NCBI GenBank assembly: GCA_900321715.1
Contig: ONXC01000008.1
Coordinates: 81,677 to 145,676 of the forward strand
Length of the DNA: 64,000 bases
DNA from: an uncultured Bacteroidales bacterium
Lineage (GTDB): Bacteria > Bacteroidota > Bacteroidia > Bacteroidales > UBA932
Reading direction: 5' to 3'
In this document: positions 55,396 through 64,000 of the stretch, one piece after another
Layout of the letters: every line of letters starts with the position of its first letter
Numbering within the stretch: position 1 is the stretch's first letter
The notes under the pieces: generated by a model
Databases searched by the model: none
The model's input: only the letters and a program-made list of their open reading frames with translations
What the model was told of the DNA's origin: nothing
Program-made: the position numbers and the translations under genes

Positions 55396-57972
55396 CTAAA
55401 ATTGAAACCCTTCCGGGACCCAGGTCTCAAAGCGGGTGCCGGCCGGATGGCCTTCGGCATCGGCAAGGTCTATAACCTGCTGGACAATATGGTGTCTGTT
55501 GGAACGGTTGTACAGTTCTATCTGCTGCTGAAGGATACTGAGCCCCTGTTTGGTGGAATGGCCGCCGGACATAGCCGCACGTATTCGCCCTACTCCGTCA
55601 TCGGCCACGGATACCAGAATGCCATCCACGCCGCCTCTTGTCTCTCTGGAAACATTTACATGTATATGCCCCGTTCCGTTTTTGGCCGATATCCCGTGTT
55701 TGACGGCATTCTCGCAGTAGGTATGAAGAAGCATGGTGGGAAGAAGTGCTTCCCTGTCCACGTCCCGGGCCACGTTGACATCGTACTCAAACTGCTCACC
55801 GTAACGCAGTTTTTCCAGTTCCAAATAACCCCTGACGTAATCCACTTCTTCGGCCACGGTGCGGGCCGGCCGCTCTATGTCTGAGAGCGTCCGGTTTGTG
55901 AAGTCGGAGTACAGTTTCAGGTAATACGAGGCTTCTTCGGCCGAATTGTTCATGACAAAGTATTCGATGCCGGACAGTACGTTTGCGTGGAAGTGGGGGA
56001 TGGACTTTAGGCGTACCGACCTCAGCTGCAGCTCCTTAAGCTGCTTCTCACGTTCCAGCTCCTCCATCTTCCTGCGTGAAGCCCGTTTTTCAAAGTGCCG
56101 TGCTGCCATCCATACGCAGAAGGAGAGCAGAGCCGCAGCCAAAACCCAGAGCCACCAGTTCTGCCACCACGGGCGGGGACCTGGGATGAAGGTGGATTCC
56201 CGGTTGTCTTCCAGGAGCTTTTCAGGGTGGAAAGACGTCATCTCTTCCAGACCGGCCAGCCATATGGTCCCGTCGGGGGCTTCCGCCATTGGCGCGGCAA
56301 GAGGTTCCACGGTTGTGAACCCGTTGAAGGAGTCAAACCAATGGGAATCATCGGCATATCCCCGGTCATCCAGACGTGCGACAAGCAGGCCGTCGACGGC
56401 CGCCACAACCAAATACCCCTGCCGGGAAATGTGGATTGAACGGATTTCGTGGCCGGAGACCGGAAGTTCCGTCATTTTACGGATTTGCCCTTTTTTGATC
56501 ACAAAAAGGGAATCGCCTTCGGCAAAGCAGACAGTGCCTTTTTCATCGGCAGTCATGGCGGTGATGACAAGTGTGGAGGGTGTGCTCCTGACTTTGCGTA
56601 TGGTGTGTGGCTCCTCAAGGCAGTACAGACCGGGGTTACCACTTACCCACAGGCGCCCCTCCCCGTCCTCTACCACGCACCAGGGGTGGACAATCTGCGT
56701 GGTGAGGGTATCGGTAATGCCCGTATGCGTATCATAGGAAAGAACGGCCGAACGCGTGCCGATGATAAGTTTTCCTCCGGCGGCCGATACAAAGCGGTAG
56801 CGGTCATAGGGAAGGCCGATCCACTTCATGGAGTGCCCGCTGACGGCCGCAATATCACCGTTTCCGGCCATATAGACCGTTCCGTCCAGGGCGGCGGCGC
56901 CGGGAGCATAGAAATTGTCATCTTCCCGGCTTATGACCTCTCCGCCGGCCAGGATTTTTCCGTTGAGGGTTCCCATGACCGGACTGTCACCGCTGAATGC
57001 GAGTGCACGTACTATATCGTTGTCGTCGTCCAGCGAATGGTTGATGATGTTGCAATGGAAAAAGCAGTAGGCTCCCTGGTATGTGGCGGCCCACAGGCGG
57101 TCCCATCTGTCCACTAAGATGCCCCTGATGAGGTTGAAGCCCGACACCAGACGGTGGAGTTCCCCGTCATACATCCAGATGGTGTGGGCGTCGGCAATGT
57201 ATATCTGCCCGCGTGAGTTCTGCCTGACGGAAAGGCCGTAATCCGGATTGGGGAACCGGAATGGATGGGCAAGGGAGAGGCTGTCATTATTCACGGTCCA
57301 GATGCCGTCTCCGGCAAAGGTTGCAAGCCCTTCTTCCGTCCGGATGAGAGCGTAGATATCGGCCTTGCGGGTGAGAAGGCGGATTTCGTCGTTCACCGCC
57401 ACAAAAAGTCCTTCGGAGGTGGGGACGTATATACCTGTGGAGTCCACGTACATTTTCCGGTCCGGAGTCATCTTGTCCAACAGCGGGAGGTCCAGTACGG
57501 GGGCCATTTCATCGGCCTCCAGCCTTGCAAGGACACGCCCCTTCTCAAGGCGGTCTTCAAGGAGTATGTAACCCGGGGGAAGGTCCGCGGCGTTAAAATT
57601 GTTCAGTAGCAGCTCCCCGTCAGGGTCTATGGGTTGCATCCAGGCTTTGTCTCCGCGCACGGTCCACTGCCGTACAAAGCCAAGGGCACGTACCTTCCCG
57701 TCCACTTCCTGGAAACTCACAATGTTCTCCCTCCGTCCTTTGAGAAAAGGGGAGAGAGACCTGCCGTCGTAACGGACAAAACCGGAAAGCGTACCTATAT
57801 AGATATAGCCGCGGGAGTCCTGCCATACGGCTTCCGTCTGCATTTGCGGCAGGCCGTCCAGCGTAGTGAAACGCCGGTAACTGAGCGAATGTTCCAGATT
57901 GTCCGCCGCGGCCTGCAGGCAGAAGGCTGCAGCCAGCAGCAAGGCAATACAATATGAGAGAGGCTTTTTCAC
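55396..57972 (-). CDS. LytS-type sensor kinase with beta-propeller sensor
   Basis: 858 residues, starting with GTG. A signal peptide (LLLAAAFCLQAAA) is followed by a periplasmic propeller with two-component-propeller repeats (FTTLDGLPQMQTEAVWQDSRGYIYIGT and similar) to about residue 590, a membrane helix at about 600-622 (WWLWVLAAALLSFCVWMAA), a short coiled linker, and a His_kinase domain with His in IPHFHANVLSG and ATPase box YCENAVKHGI. The usual motif is NPHFLFN; here Phe-Leu-Phe-Asn is changed to Phe-His-Ala-Asn. It probably senses a glycan or surface signal and phosphorylates the LytTR regulator. Confidence 0.9.
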   Translation of the reverse strand: MKKPLSYCIALLLAAAFCLQAAADNLEHSLSYRRFTTLDGLPQMQTEAVWQDSRGYIYIGTLSGFVRYDGRSLSPFLKGRRENIVSFQEVDGKVRALGFVRQWTVRGDKAWMQPIDPDGELLLNNFNAADLPPGYILLEDRLEKGRVLARLEADEMAPVLDLPLLDKMTPDRKMYVDSTGIYVPTSEGLFVAVNDEIRLLTRKADIYALIRTEEGLATFAGDGIWTVNNDSLSLAHPFRFPNPDYGLSVRQNSRGQIYIADAHTIWMYDGELHRLVSGFNLIRGILVDRWDRLWAATYQGAYCFFHCNIINHSLDDDNDIVRALAFSGDSPVMGTLNGKILAGGEVISREDDNFYAPGAAALDGTVYMAGNGDIAAVSGHSMKWIGLPYDRYRFVSAAGGKLIIGTRSAVLSYDTHTGITDTLTTQIVHPWCVVEDGEGRLWVSGNPGLYCLEEPHTIRKVRSTPSTLVITAMTADEKGTVCFAEGDSLFVIKKGQIRKMTELPVSGHEIRSIHISRQGYLVVAAVDGLLVARLDDRGYADDSHWFDSFNGFTTVEPLAAPMAEAPDGTIWLAGLEEMTSFHPEKLLEDNRESTFIPGPRPWWQNWWLWVLAAALLSFCVWMAARHFEKRASRRKMEELEREKQLKELQLRSVRLKSIPHFHANVLSGIEYFVMNNSAEEASYYLKLYSDFTNRTLSDIERPARTVAEEVDYVRGYLELEKLRYGEQFEYDVNVARDVDREALLPTMLLHTYCENAVKHGISAKNGTGHIHVNVSRETRGGVDGILVSVADDGVGRIRAAMSGGHSTKQGLSILQQQIELYNRSNRHHIVQQVIDLADAEGHPAGTRFETWVPEGFQF

Positions 57973-57977
57973 TGCTG

Positions 57978-57985
57978 CAAATTTA
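57978..57985 (-). promoter_or_regulatory. -7 box of the LytS-LytTR operon
   Basis: TAAATTTG on the minus strand, 5 bases before the GTG start. It implies a nearly leaderless mRNA. Confidence 0.6.
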
Positions 57986-58040
57986 TAAAAATTGTAACGT
58001 AAAACTGCCGTATCTGGCTAATTGTCAGTAACTTTTTTTG

Positions 58041-58091
58041 CTTCGTCAACGCAGCGGGGGGCTTCGTCATCCGCAGGGGATGATTCGTCAA
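58041..58091. promoter_or_regulatory. Three 9-base direct repeats, candidate LytTR operator
   Basis: CTTCGTCAA (58041-58049), CTTCGTCAT (58062-58070) and ATTCGTCAA (58083-58091): 9-base units with 12-base spacers, exactly 21 bases apart. The last ends 40 bases before the -7 box of the Ig-like gene, a normal activator position. Confidence 0.65.
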
Positions 58092-58131
58092 AAAGGGCCT
58101 TCCGGAGGGCTCTGGAGTGGTATAATCTTCA

Positions 58132-58139
58132 TATATTTG
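58132..58139 (+). promoter_or_regulatory. -7 box of the Ig-like/LRR genes
   Basis: TATATTTG, 22 bases before the ATG. No good -33 element, as expected for an activator-dependent promoter. Confidence 0.65.
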
Positions 58140-58161
58140 GGCGAACCAGAATAGTAAAGCC

Positions 58162-59097
58162 ATGAAATCTGCTACTCTCAAGATGCTGACGGCCGGTGTA
58201 GCCATAGGCACTTTCCTCTTTTCCTGTGAAAAGGCTCCGGACATCCCGGATGTCCCCGATGTTTCCAAAGTGGAAGTAACCGAAATCTCCCTGAACCATA
58301 CCAGCGAATCCGTCAAGGTAGGTGAGACTCTCCAGCTCGCCGCCACCCTCAAACCGGACAACGCTACCGACAAAACCGTTATTTGGTATACCCTGGAGCC
58401 CAAGGTGGCCAGCGTCTCGGAGAGCGGCCTGGTGAAAGGCCTTGAACCGGGATCGGCCGTTGTGGGCGCCAAAACCGCCAACGGACTTACCGCAGAATGC
58501 GAGATAGTGGTGTGGAGCGACGAAGGCCCCGGCCCCGGAGGGTATGTGGACATTACCGGCATAACGGTAACACCCTCTGAAGCGGAAATAAACGTGGGAG
58601 AGACAGTAAGACTCTCGGCCACAGTAGCCCCAGACAACGTAACTGACAAAACCGTCTATTGGCGTTCCTCCAGCACCTCCACGGCATCTGTGACCAGCGA
58701 CGGAAATGTCACCGGCGGCAAGGCCGGTACAGCCACCATCTATGCCTACAGGCAAACGCTCCAGGGACAGGAAGTCTCCGGCACCTGCACGGTTACCGTA
58801 GTCCAGAAAGTGAGCACCATTGCCCTAAACATTTATAGCGCTCACCTCGTCGTCGGAAACACCATAACGCTCTATCCTACGGTTACTCCGGAGGATGCTC
58901 CATCGGCCAAATCTCTGGAGTGGAAGAGCTCCAATGAGAGCGTGGCTACCGTGGATGCCACGGGCAAGGTTACGGCTCTCGCTTTGGGACAGGCCGATAT
59001 CACGGTCTCGGCCGACGGCATCTCCGCGGGGTGCACCGTCACGGTAGAGCCTGTCTCCGGCGGCAACGAAGGAACCGGTGAAGAAGATTGGAAGTAA
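58162..59097 (+). CDS. Lipoprotein with three Ig-like (BIG2) domains
   Basis: 311 residues with a lipobox (GTFLFSCEK). Three bacterial Ig-like repeats start near VTEISLNHTSESVKVGETL, ITGITVTPSEAEINVGETV and IALNIYSAHLVVGNTITL; each ends with a WxSS(N)ESVA/ASV(T) and a G-x-A-x-I/V strand. A Gly/Pro linker separates repeats 1 and 2. It is surface-exposed or periplasmic, probably in adhesion or glycan binding. It lies 19 bases before the LRR gene and after the candidate LytTR sites. Confidence 0.88.
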   Translation: MKSATLKMLTAGVAIGTFLFSCEKAPDIPDVPDVSKVEVTEISLNHTSESVKVGETLQLAATLKPDNATDKTVIWYTLEPKVASVSESGLVKGLEPGSAVVGAKTANGLTAECEIVVWSDEGPGPGGYVDITGITVTPSEAEINVGETVRLSATVAPDNVTDKTVYWRSSSTSTASVTSDGNVTGGKAGTATIYAYRQTLQGQEVSGTCTVTVVQKVSTIALNIYSAHLVVGNTITLYPTVTPEDAPSAKSLEWKSSNESVATVDATGKVTALALGQADITVSADGISAGCTVTVEPVSGGNEGTGEEDWK

Positions 59098-59116
59098 CCA
59101 TTAAAGATTGAAAGCC

Positions 59117-61771
59117 ATGAAAAAGACTATATATATTCTTTCTGCATTTCTTACCCTTGCAGCCTGTGCCCGCGAGGAAGTACCCGTGGAGGAGGAATCC
59201 CCCTTCTTTACCATCCGTGCCACCGGTGAAGGCAATCCCACCAAAACCGTCCTTCAGGAGGATGGCGCCATCTTCTGGGAAGACGGCGACGCCATCAAAG
59301 TGTACTTCTTGGACGAGGAAAAATTCACCGCGTCCCTCAGCGCCCCGTCCCAGACAGCCGATTTTACCGGCAGCATGCGCTACGACACCTACACTTGGAT
59401 AGAGGGCGGGTATGATCTCTGGGCAATGTATCCCTATGAGGCGGCAGGACGGATGCAGCGGAACAGCTACATGGAAACGGCCGTCCCACATATACAGACG
59501 GCCACTGCAGGCACTTTTGACAGGACAGCTTTCATCTCCTGCGCCCATACCATGGTCCATGCTCCCAAGGAATCCTTTGAGACACTCACTTTCTACAACC
59601 TCTGCGGCGGTGTGAAATTCTCCATCAGGGAGGAGGGCGTGGAAAAGGTGGTCCTCTTTGCCAACGGCGGTGAAAAAATTGCCGGGCAGGTGCTTGTAAC
59701 TTTTGACGACGACGGCAAGCCCTATTGCTATATCCCGGCATCCGTCTCGGAATTCGGCCCCCAGGAGGAATATAGCCGCATCGAACTCCGTGCCCCGGAT
59801 GGAAAGACCTTTGAGAATGGCAAGTGGTACTGCATCGCCTGCCTCCCGGGTACGCTGGAGCAGGGTTTCACCCTTCGCTTTACCAAGAAGGTTAACGGAC
59901 TGGAAGTTTCGGCCGGAGAATACATCCACCGTGAGCCAGTTACCGTCAAGCGTGCAGTATGGGGCAAGGTGGGTGATGCCGACGAAGGTGACATCTATAC
60001 CGTACAGCTGGCCGACAACACCATCATCTACACCACTGATAACGGCCTTCCCGCAGGCTGCAAGACGGAAGGCTCCGGATTTGACGAGAACGGAGATCCT
60101 GTCCCCGAGGGCTTCTTCACCCAGGAAGGCATCGTGAGCCATGTTTATGATGCCGACAATGACCGCTACATTCTGGTCTTTGACGACAAGGGTACGGGAG
60201 AACTGCCGAGGTATTTCTATTCCTGCAAGAACCTGGTTTCCGTGCAGCTTCCGGGCAACATCAGCGCCATCGGGGATTTTGCCTTTTACGACTCTTCGCT
60301 GAAGAGCATCGCATTTCCTCCCCGCCTCAATGCCATCGGCGCAGGCGCTTTCTCCTATACTCCTCTGGAAGAGGTTACACTCCCGGACAATGCCATGACC
60401 TTCGGCAAAGGAGTATTCAGCGGATGCTGGAAACTCACCTCCATCAATATTCCCGCCGGGACAAAACAGATTGGAGACTGGATGTTCTCCAATTGCTCCG
60501 CTCTCAAGAAGCTGGAATTGCCTTCTTCGGTGAAACTCATCGGCGAGTATGCCTTCTCAGGTACCGGCTTCACCTCTTTTGTGATTCCGGATTCCGTCAC
60601 TGCTATATGGCAGGGGGTCTTCTACGGCTGCCAGAATCTTGAGGAAGTTACATGGTCCAAGGGGTATCAATATGTAAGCAATTATGCTTTCAAGAACTGC
60701 GAGCGCCTATGCTCCGTTACACTGCATGACGGTATTTCAAATATCGGCAAGGAAGCTTTCTATAACTGCGGCAAGATTTCTTCCATAGACTGGCCGTCTT
60801 CTCTGGAATATATCGGCGAATATGCCTTTGTGTATTCAGGCATTCAGGAGGCTGTTCTGCCGGAAGGATTCAGGGGGATGGGAGACAACGCCTTTGCCGG
60901 CAGCGGTCTTAAAAAGTTGGTCCTTCCTTCATCCGTTACGGAGATCGGCACCTTCAATCTCTTCGCAGATTGCACTAAACTGGAAGACGTGACCCTTCCT
61001 TCCACGCTCACCAAAATCACTTCCAGCGGCGTATTCTCCGGCTGCACCAGCCTGAGGTACATCGACTTGCCGGAAGAACTCAGCGTGCTTGGCTACTGGA
61101 CCTTCCAGAACAGCGGCCTGGAATCCTTCACATTGCCGAAGAATATCAATGTAGTAGTGGAGAGACTGCTTGCGGGTTGCGAGAAACTTACGGAAGTGAA
61201 TCTGCACGAGGGCATTACCCTCATCCAGGGCGGAGCATTCTATGGCTGTTCTTCACTGGAAAGCATTCTTCTCCCTTCCACGCTTACGGAACTCAGGGAC
61301 AACGCTTTCACAAACACCGCACTCAAAGAAATCTCCATTCCGGAGAGCGTTACTGAAATGGGAGCCGGCACTTTCTCGGGCTGCCGCTGCCTGAAGAAGG
61401 TGAATGTCCCTTCCGGTGTCACCGCAATAAAGAGATATCTTTTCAGCGAATGTACAGCTCTTGAGGAACTTACCCTTCCGGAAAGCATCAAATCCATCGG
61501 CTACAGTGCCTTCAACAGCACCAACCTGAAGGATTTCACGCTTCCTTCCACCGTGGAGGCGATTGAGGCTGAGGCGTTTTACAGGTCTGCCCTTGAAAAG
61601 CTGACTATCCTCGCCGCTACGCCTCCCCATACCCCCGGCGCGGATATCAGCTCCAACTTCCTGCCCCGCCGCTTCGACTTTGAAATCCGCGTCCCTTCCG
61701 GCTCCGTGGACGCCTACAAGGAGGCCGAAGGCTGGAGCAACTATGCCGATATAATATCGGCCATAGAGTAA
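59117..61771 (+). CDS. BspA-like leucine-rich repeat lipoprotein
   Basis: 884 residues from the ATG (a TTG 9 bases upstream is less likely), with lipobox LTLAACARE. Residues about 25-300 resemble the fimbrillin/Mfa-like N-terminal fold (ATGEGNPTKTVLQEDGAIFW, then strand-rich). About 20 LRR_5 repeats of the BspA/Treponema type follow (pattern L-x-x-I-x-L-P-x-x-V/L-x-x-I-G-x-x-A-F-x-x-C/S-x-x-L), and the end is a typical VPSGSVDAYKEAEGWSNYADII cap. It is probably surface-anchored and adhesive. GGCCGAT words are rare inside it, suggesting different history or constraint. Confidence 0.9.
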   Translation: MKKTIYILSAFLTLAACAREEVPVEEESPFFTIRATGEGNPTKTVLQEDGAIFWEDGDAIKVYFLDEEKFTASLSAPSQTADFTGSMRYDTYTWIEGGYDLWAMYPYEAAGRMQRNSYMETAVPHIQTATAGTFDRTAFISCAHTMVHAPKESFETLTFYNLCGGVKFSIREEGVEKVVLFANGGEKIAGQVLVTFDDDGKPYCYIPASVSEFGPQEEYSRIELRAPDGKTFENGKWYCIACLPGTLEQGFTLRFTKKVNGLEVSAGEYIHREPVTVKRAVWGKVGDADEGDIYTVQLADNTIIYTTDNGLPAGCKTEGSGFDENGDPVPEGFFTQEGIVSHVYDADNDRYILVFDDKGTGELPRYFYSCKNLVSVQLPGNISAIGDFAFYDSSLKSIAFPPRLNAIGAGAFSYTPLEEVTLPDNAMTFGKGVFSGCWKLTSINIPAGTKQIGDWMFSNCSALKKLELPSSVKLIGEYAFSGTGFTSFVIPDSVTAIWQGVFYGCQNLEEVTWSKGYQYVSNYAFKNCERLCSVTLHDGISNIGKEAFYNCGKISSIDWPSSLEYIGEYAFVYSGIQEAVLPEGFRGMGDNAFAGSGLKKLVLPSSVTEIGTFNLFADCTKLEDVTLPSTLTKITSSGVFSGCTSLRYIDLPEELSVLGYWTFQNSGLESFTLPKNINVVVERLLAGCEKLTEVNLHEGITLIQGGAFYGCSSLESILLPSTLTELRDNAFTNTALKEISIPESVTEMGAGTFSGCRCLKKVNVPSGVTAIKRYLFSECTALEELTLPESIKSIGYSAFNSTNLKDFTLPSTVEAIEAEAFYRSALEKLTILAATPPHTPGADISSNFLPRRFDFEIRVPSGSVDAYKEAEGWSNYADIISAIE

Positions 61772-61798
61772 TATTTGCCCGGCTTAAAGTGAATTTGG

Positions 61799-61990
61799 CT
61801 ATTCAAGCATCAGGGTGCGGAGGTCGTCAATGTCTTTCTGGGATACTCCTATTGAAAGAAGGTAGGCTTCCGCACGCTGCTTGAAGCTCACGGAGGTGTC
61901 GGAATCCGCTGCTCCAAGGGCCTTGCCGCCCAGGCTCCAGATGGTGTCGCTTTTTTGCGGTTTTTTGTGTATTTTTGCAGGATAAGTCAC
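61799..61990 (-). pseudogene. Possible gene remnant before pfkA
   Basis: A reading frame of about 60 codons ends with a protein-like tail (SFKQRAEAYLLSIGVSQKDI, then DDLRTLMLE) that looks like the end of a real protein. A GTG at 61990 is the only start outside pfkA. It overlaps the pfkA promoter on the other strand. Most likely it is the 3' end of a lost gene; it could be chance. Confidence 0.3.
61970..61977 (+). promoter_or_regulatory. -7 box of pfkA
   Basis: TATTTTTG, 23 bases before the ATG. T-rich upstream, no clear -33. Confidence 0.6.
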
Positions 61991-62000
61991 AATTAATCGA

Positions 62001-62990
62001 ATGGAACGCAAAATCAACACTATCGGCGTACTTACCTCAGGCGGAGACGCCCCCGGAATGAACGCAGCCATCAGGGCCGTCACCCGCAGCGCCCGCTACC
62101 ACAACATGAACGTGGTTGGAATCATGAGGGGCTATCAGGGACTCATAGAGAAGGAGTTCGTGAAATTTACCTCATCGTCGGTATCCAATACTATCCAAAG
62201 AGGCGGCACCATCCTCAAAACCGCACGCTGTGGCGCTTTCATGACCCCCGAAGGTCGAAAGACCGCCTATGACAATATGGTGGAGGCGGGAATTGACGCC
62301 CTGATTGTAATTGGCGGAAATGGCTCACTTACAGGTGCCCAGCTCTTCGCCAGGGAGTACGACATCCCCATTATCGGCCTTCCTGGCACCATAGACAACG
62401 ACCTTTATGGCACGGACTCCACAATTGGCTACGACAGCGCCCTCAACACCATAGTTGAATGCGTGGACAAAATCCGCGACACCGCAAATTCCCATGACCG
62501 CATCTTCTTCATAGAGGTAATGGGCCGTGATGCCGGTTTTCTGGCCCAGAACAGCGCAATCGCTTCCGGTGCAGAGGCCGCAATTATCCCCGAGGACTCC
62601 ACGGACGTAGACCAGCTGGCCGAATTCATCGAAAGAGGCAAGCGCAAATCCAAGAACAGCGCCATAGTGCTGGTCTCCGAAGCCCAGAAGAACGGCGTGG
62701 GCGGCGCTTTCTATTATGCCGAAAGAATCAAGAAGGAGTACCCCCAGTTTGACGCCCGCGTCACCATCCTCGGTCACCTGCAGAGGGGTGGTACACCTTC
62801 GGCCTATGACCGTATCCTGGCATCCCGTATGGGTTATGCCGCCATTGAGGCTCTGCTGGAAGGCCAGCGCAACATCATGGTGGGCATAAAGAACGACGAA
62901 ATTGTGTACGTCCCCATCTCCCGCGCCATCAAGATGGACAAACCCATTAACAAAGAACTCATCGCAGTTCTCAACGTGCTATCGATGTAA
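62001..62990 (+). CDS. pfkA: ATP-dependent 6-phosphofructokinase
   Basis: 329 residues of the short bacterial PFK type. Blocks: [25 protein letters not shown], the catalytic [29 protein letters not shown] and [12 protein letters not shown]. The Gly in GGNGS (where many have GGDGS) suggests ATP rather than pyrophosphate may still be used, but the D-to-N change is worth noting. It phosphorylates fructose 6-phosphate in glycolysis. Its stop overlaps the lpxK start (TAATG). Confidence 0.93.
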   Translation: MERKINTIGVLTSGGDAPGMNAAIRAVTRSARYHNMNVVGIMRGYQGLIEKEFVKFTSSSVSNTIQRGGTILKTARCGAFMTPEGRKTAYDNMVEAGIDALIVIGGNGSLTGAQLFAREYDIPIIGLPGTIDNDLYGTDSTIGYDSALNTIVECVDKIRDTANSHDRIFFIEVMGRDAGFLAQNSAIASGAEAAIIPEDSTDVDQLAEFIERGKRKSKNSAIVLVSEAQKNGVGGAFYYAERIKKEYPQFDARVTILGHLQRGGTPSAYDRILASRMGYAAIEALLEGQRNIMVGIKNDEIVYVPISRAIKMDKPINKELIAVLNVLSM

Positions 62991-63988
62991 TGATTTACGG
63001 TCTTTGGCTGAGGCTTAGGCACCTTGCCTACAATAAGGGCTGGAAAAAGAGTTTCAAGGCCGATGTCCCCACCGTCTGCGTGGGCAACATCACGACCGGC
63101 GGCACCGGCAAAACCCCTCATGTGGAGATGCTCCTCCACTACCTCCGTGTCAGCGACAAATGGGGCTACAGGCCTGTTGCCGTGCTTTCAAGAGGGTATA
63201 AGCGCAAATCCCGCGGCTTCCAGATCGTGAAGCCGGATTCATCGGCCTCCTTCTGTGGGGATGAACCCCTGCAGATTGCCCGCAAATTCCACGGCGTAAC
63301 CGTTGCAGTAGACAAAGACCGCGTGGAGGGTTGCCGCAAGCTTGACGCCGACATAATAGTCCTTGACGACGCCTTCCAGTATCGAAGGCTCTGCCCCAGC
63401 CTCAGCATAGTCCTGGTAGATTATTGGAGGCCAATCTGGGAAGACAGGCTTCTCCCCTGGGGCCGCCTCCGGGATCTCCCTTCCCGTATTCTCAAGGCCG
63501 ATGTAGTGATAGTCACAAAATGTCCACCGGAGCTGGATAGCTGGTCCCGTCAGGAGTTCGGCCGAAAACTGGGCCTGAGGCCTGAGCAGAAGCTCTTTTT
63601 CACATGCATCCGCTACCTCCCTCCGGAGCCCGTTTTCCCGGAAGCCGATGCCCGTTACACCTACTCCAACAAGACCATACTTGTTTCCGGAATAGCCAAC
63701 GACGCCCCTCTCAGAAGCTATCTCTCAGATACTTACAAGATTGTGAAGCGTCTCTCTTACCCGGATCACCACCGCTTTGGGAAGGCCGATATCCGCGCCA
63801 TGGCTTCCGCGGTCAAGGCTGCTCCCACGGCCTGCCTCATAACCACGGAAAAAGACGCCCAGCGCCTCCGCGAGGTCAAGGTTGTGCCGGATTCCCTCAG
63901 GCAGCGCCTTTTCTACCTCCCCATAGAGGCCGCTTTTGTCTCTGAAGATGACGAGAAGGCGTTTGTGGAGATACTGGACAAGGTATGA
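62990..63988 (+). CDS. lpxK: Tetraacyldisaccharide 4'-kinase
   Basis: 332 residues. An N-terminal membrane-associated helix leads into the Walker A loop VCVGNITTGGTGKTPHVEML, and DDAFQYRRL and SYPDHHRFGKADI are further family blocks. It phosphorylates the 4' position of the lipid A precursor. It is translationally coupled to pfkA. No gene follows in the last 12 bases. Confidence 0.95.
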   Translation: MIYGLWLRLRHLAYNKGWKKSFKADVPTVCVGNITTGGTGKTPHVEMLLHYLRVSDKWGYRPVAVLSRGYKRKSRGFQIVKPDSSASFCGDEPLQIARKFHGVTVAVDKDRVEGCRKLDADIIVLDDAFQYRRLCPSLSIVLVDYWRPIWEDRLLPWGRLRDLPSRILKADVVIVTKCPPELDSWSRQEFGRKLGLRPEQKLFFTCIRYLPPEPVFPEADARYTYSNKTILVSGIANDAPLRSYLSDTYKIVKRLSYPDHHRFGKADIRAMASAVKAAPTACLITTEKDAQRLREVKVVPDSLRQRLFYLPIEAAFVSEDDEKAFVEILDKV

Positions 63989-64000
63989 TTCTGTATCTTA

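Overview
The window reads as chromosomal DNA of a Bacteroidota member, most likely an uncultured gut-type Bacteroidales. Evidence: promoters with the Bacteroidota -7 box TAnnTTTG and a -33 TTTG about 19 bases upstream (tRNA-Val, tRNA-Arg, trxA, HAD gene, atpD); an ATP synthase operon ordered D-C-B-E-F-H-A-G; an RNF operon ordered B-C-D-G-E-A preceded by rseC; a PG0541-type protein beside an RND pump; Bacteroidota-style signal peptides and lipoboxes; and few Shine-Dalgarno sequences. Base composition is mid-50s GC by eye. No rRNA, phage, transposase or CRISPR genes were seen.

Layout. 0-3.1 kb: the end of a sensor histidine kinase, a stand-alone receiver, a sensor-like protein lacking a kinase module, and a small membrane protein. 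3.2 kb: tRNA-Val. 3.3-12 kb (minus): polysaccharide export (SLBB/Wza-like, Wzz-like), a K+/H+ antiporter, a large MscS channel and an outer-membrane protein. 12.1-18.5 kb: two GH109-type enzymes, a sugar kinase of the NahK type, a C4-dicarboxylate transporter and tRNA-Arg, together suggesting N-acetylgalactosamine salvage and anaerobic fumarate metabolism. 19.8-34.4 kb (minus): one closely packed run of 17 genes from trxA through cell-wall, replication and tRNA-modification genes to the complete RNF ion pump. 34.4-41.2 kb: an outer-membrane barrel and a tripartite RND efflux system. 41.2-42.5 kb: two AT-richer orphan lipoproteins. 42.6-47.2 kb: lgt, an OPA-type transporter, a HAD phosphatase and YitT. 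47.2-54 kb: the whole F-type ATP synthase. 54-62 kb: a LytTR/LytS two-component system divergent from an Ig-like lipoprotein and a BspA-like leucine-rich surface protein. 62-64 kb: pfkA and lpxK.

The most unusual content is not genes but short sequence patterns. (1) The 7-mer GGCCGAT occurs about 100 times on both strands by my eye count, roughly ten times what composition predicts. (2) Two intergenic clusters (45.8 and 54.1 kb) hold about 50-base palindromic elements that share a core while their complementary arms differ. (3) A 22-base tandem repeat built on TGGACCWGGTCCA lies beside both clusters and behind lgt. (4) Palindromic repeats sit in frame inside trmB, atpG and atpB. (5) Three 9-base direct repeats spaced exactly 21 bases lie upstream of the Ig-like/LRR genes next to the LytTR regulator, matching the spacing such regulators recognise. 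(6) Several promoters end only 4-11 bases before the start codon, implying leaderless mRNAs.
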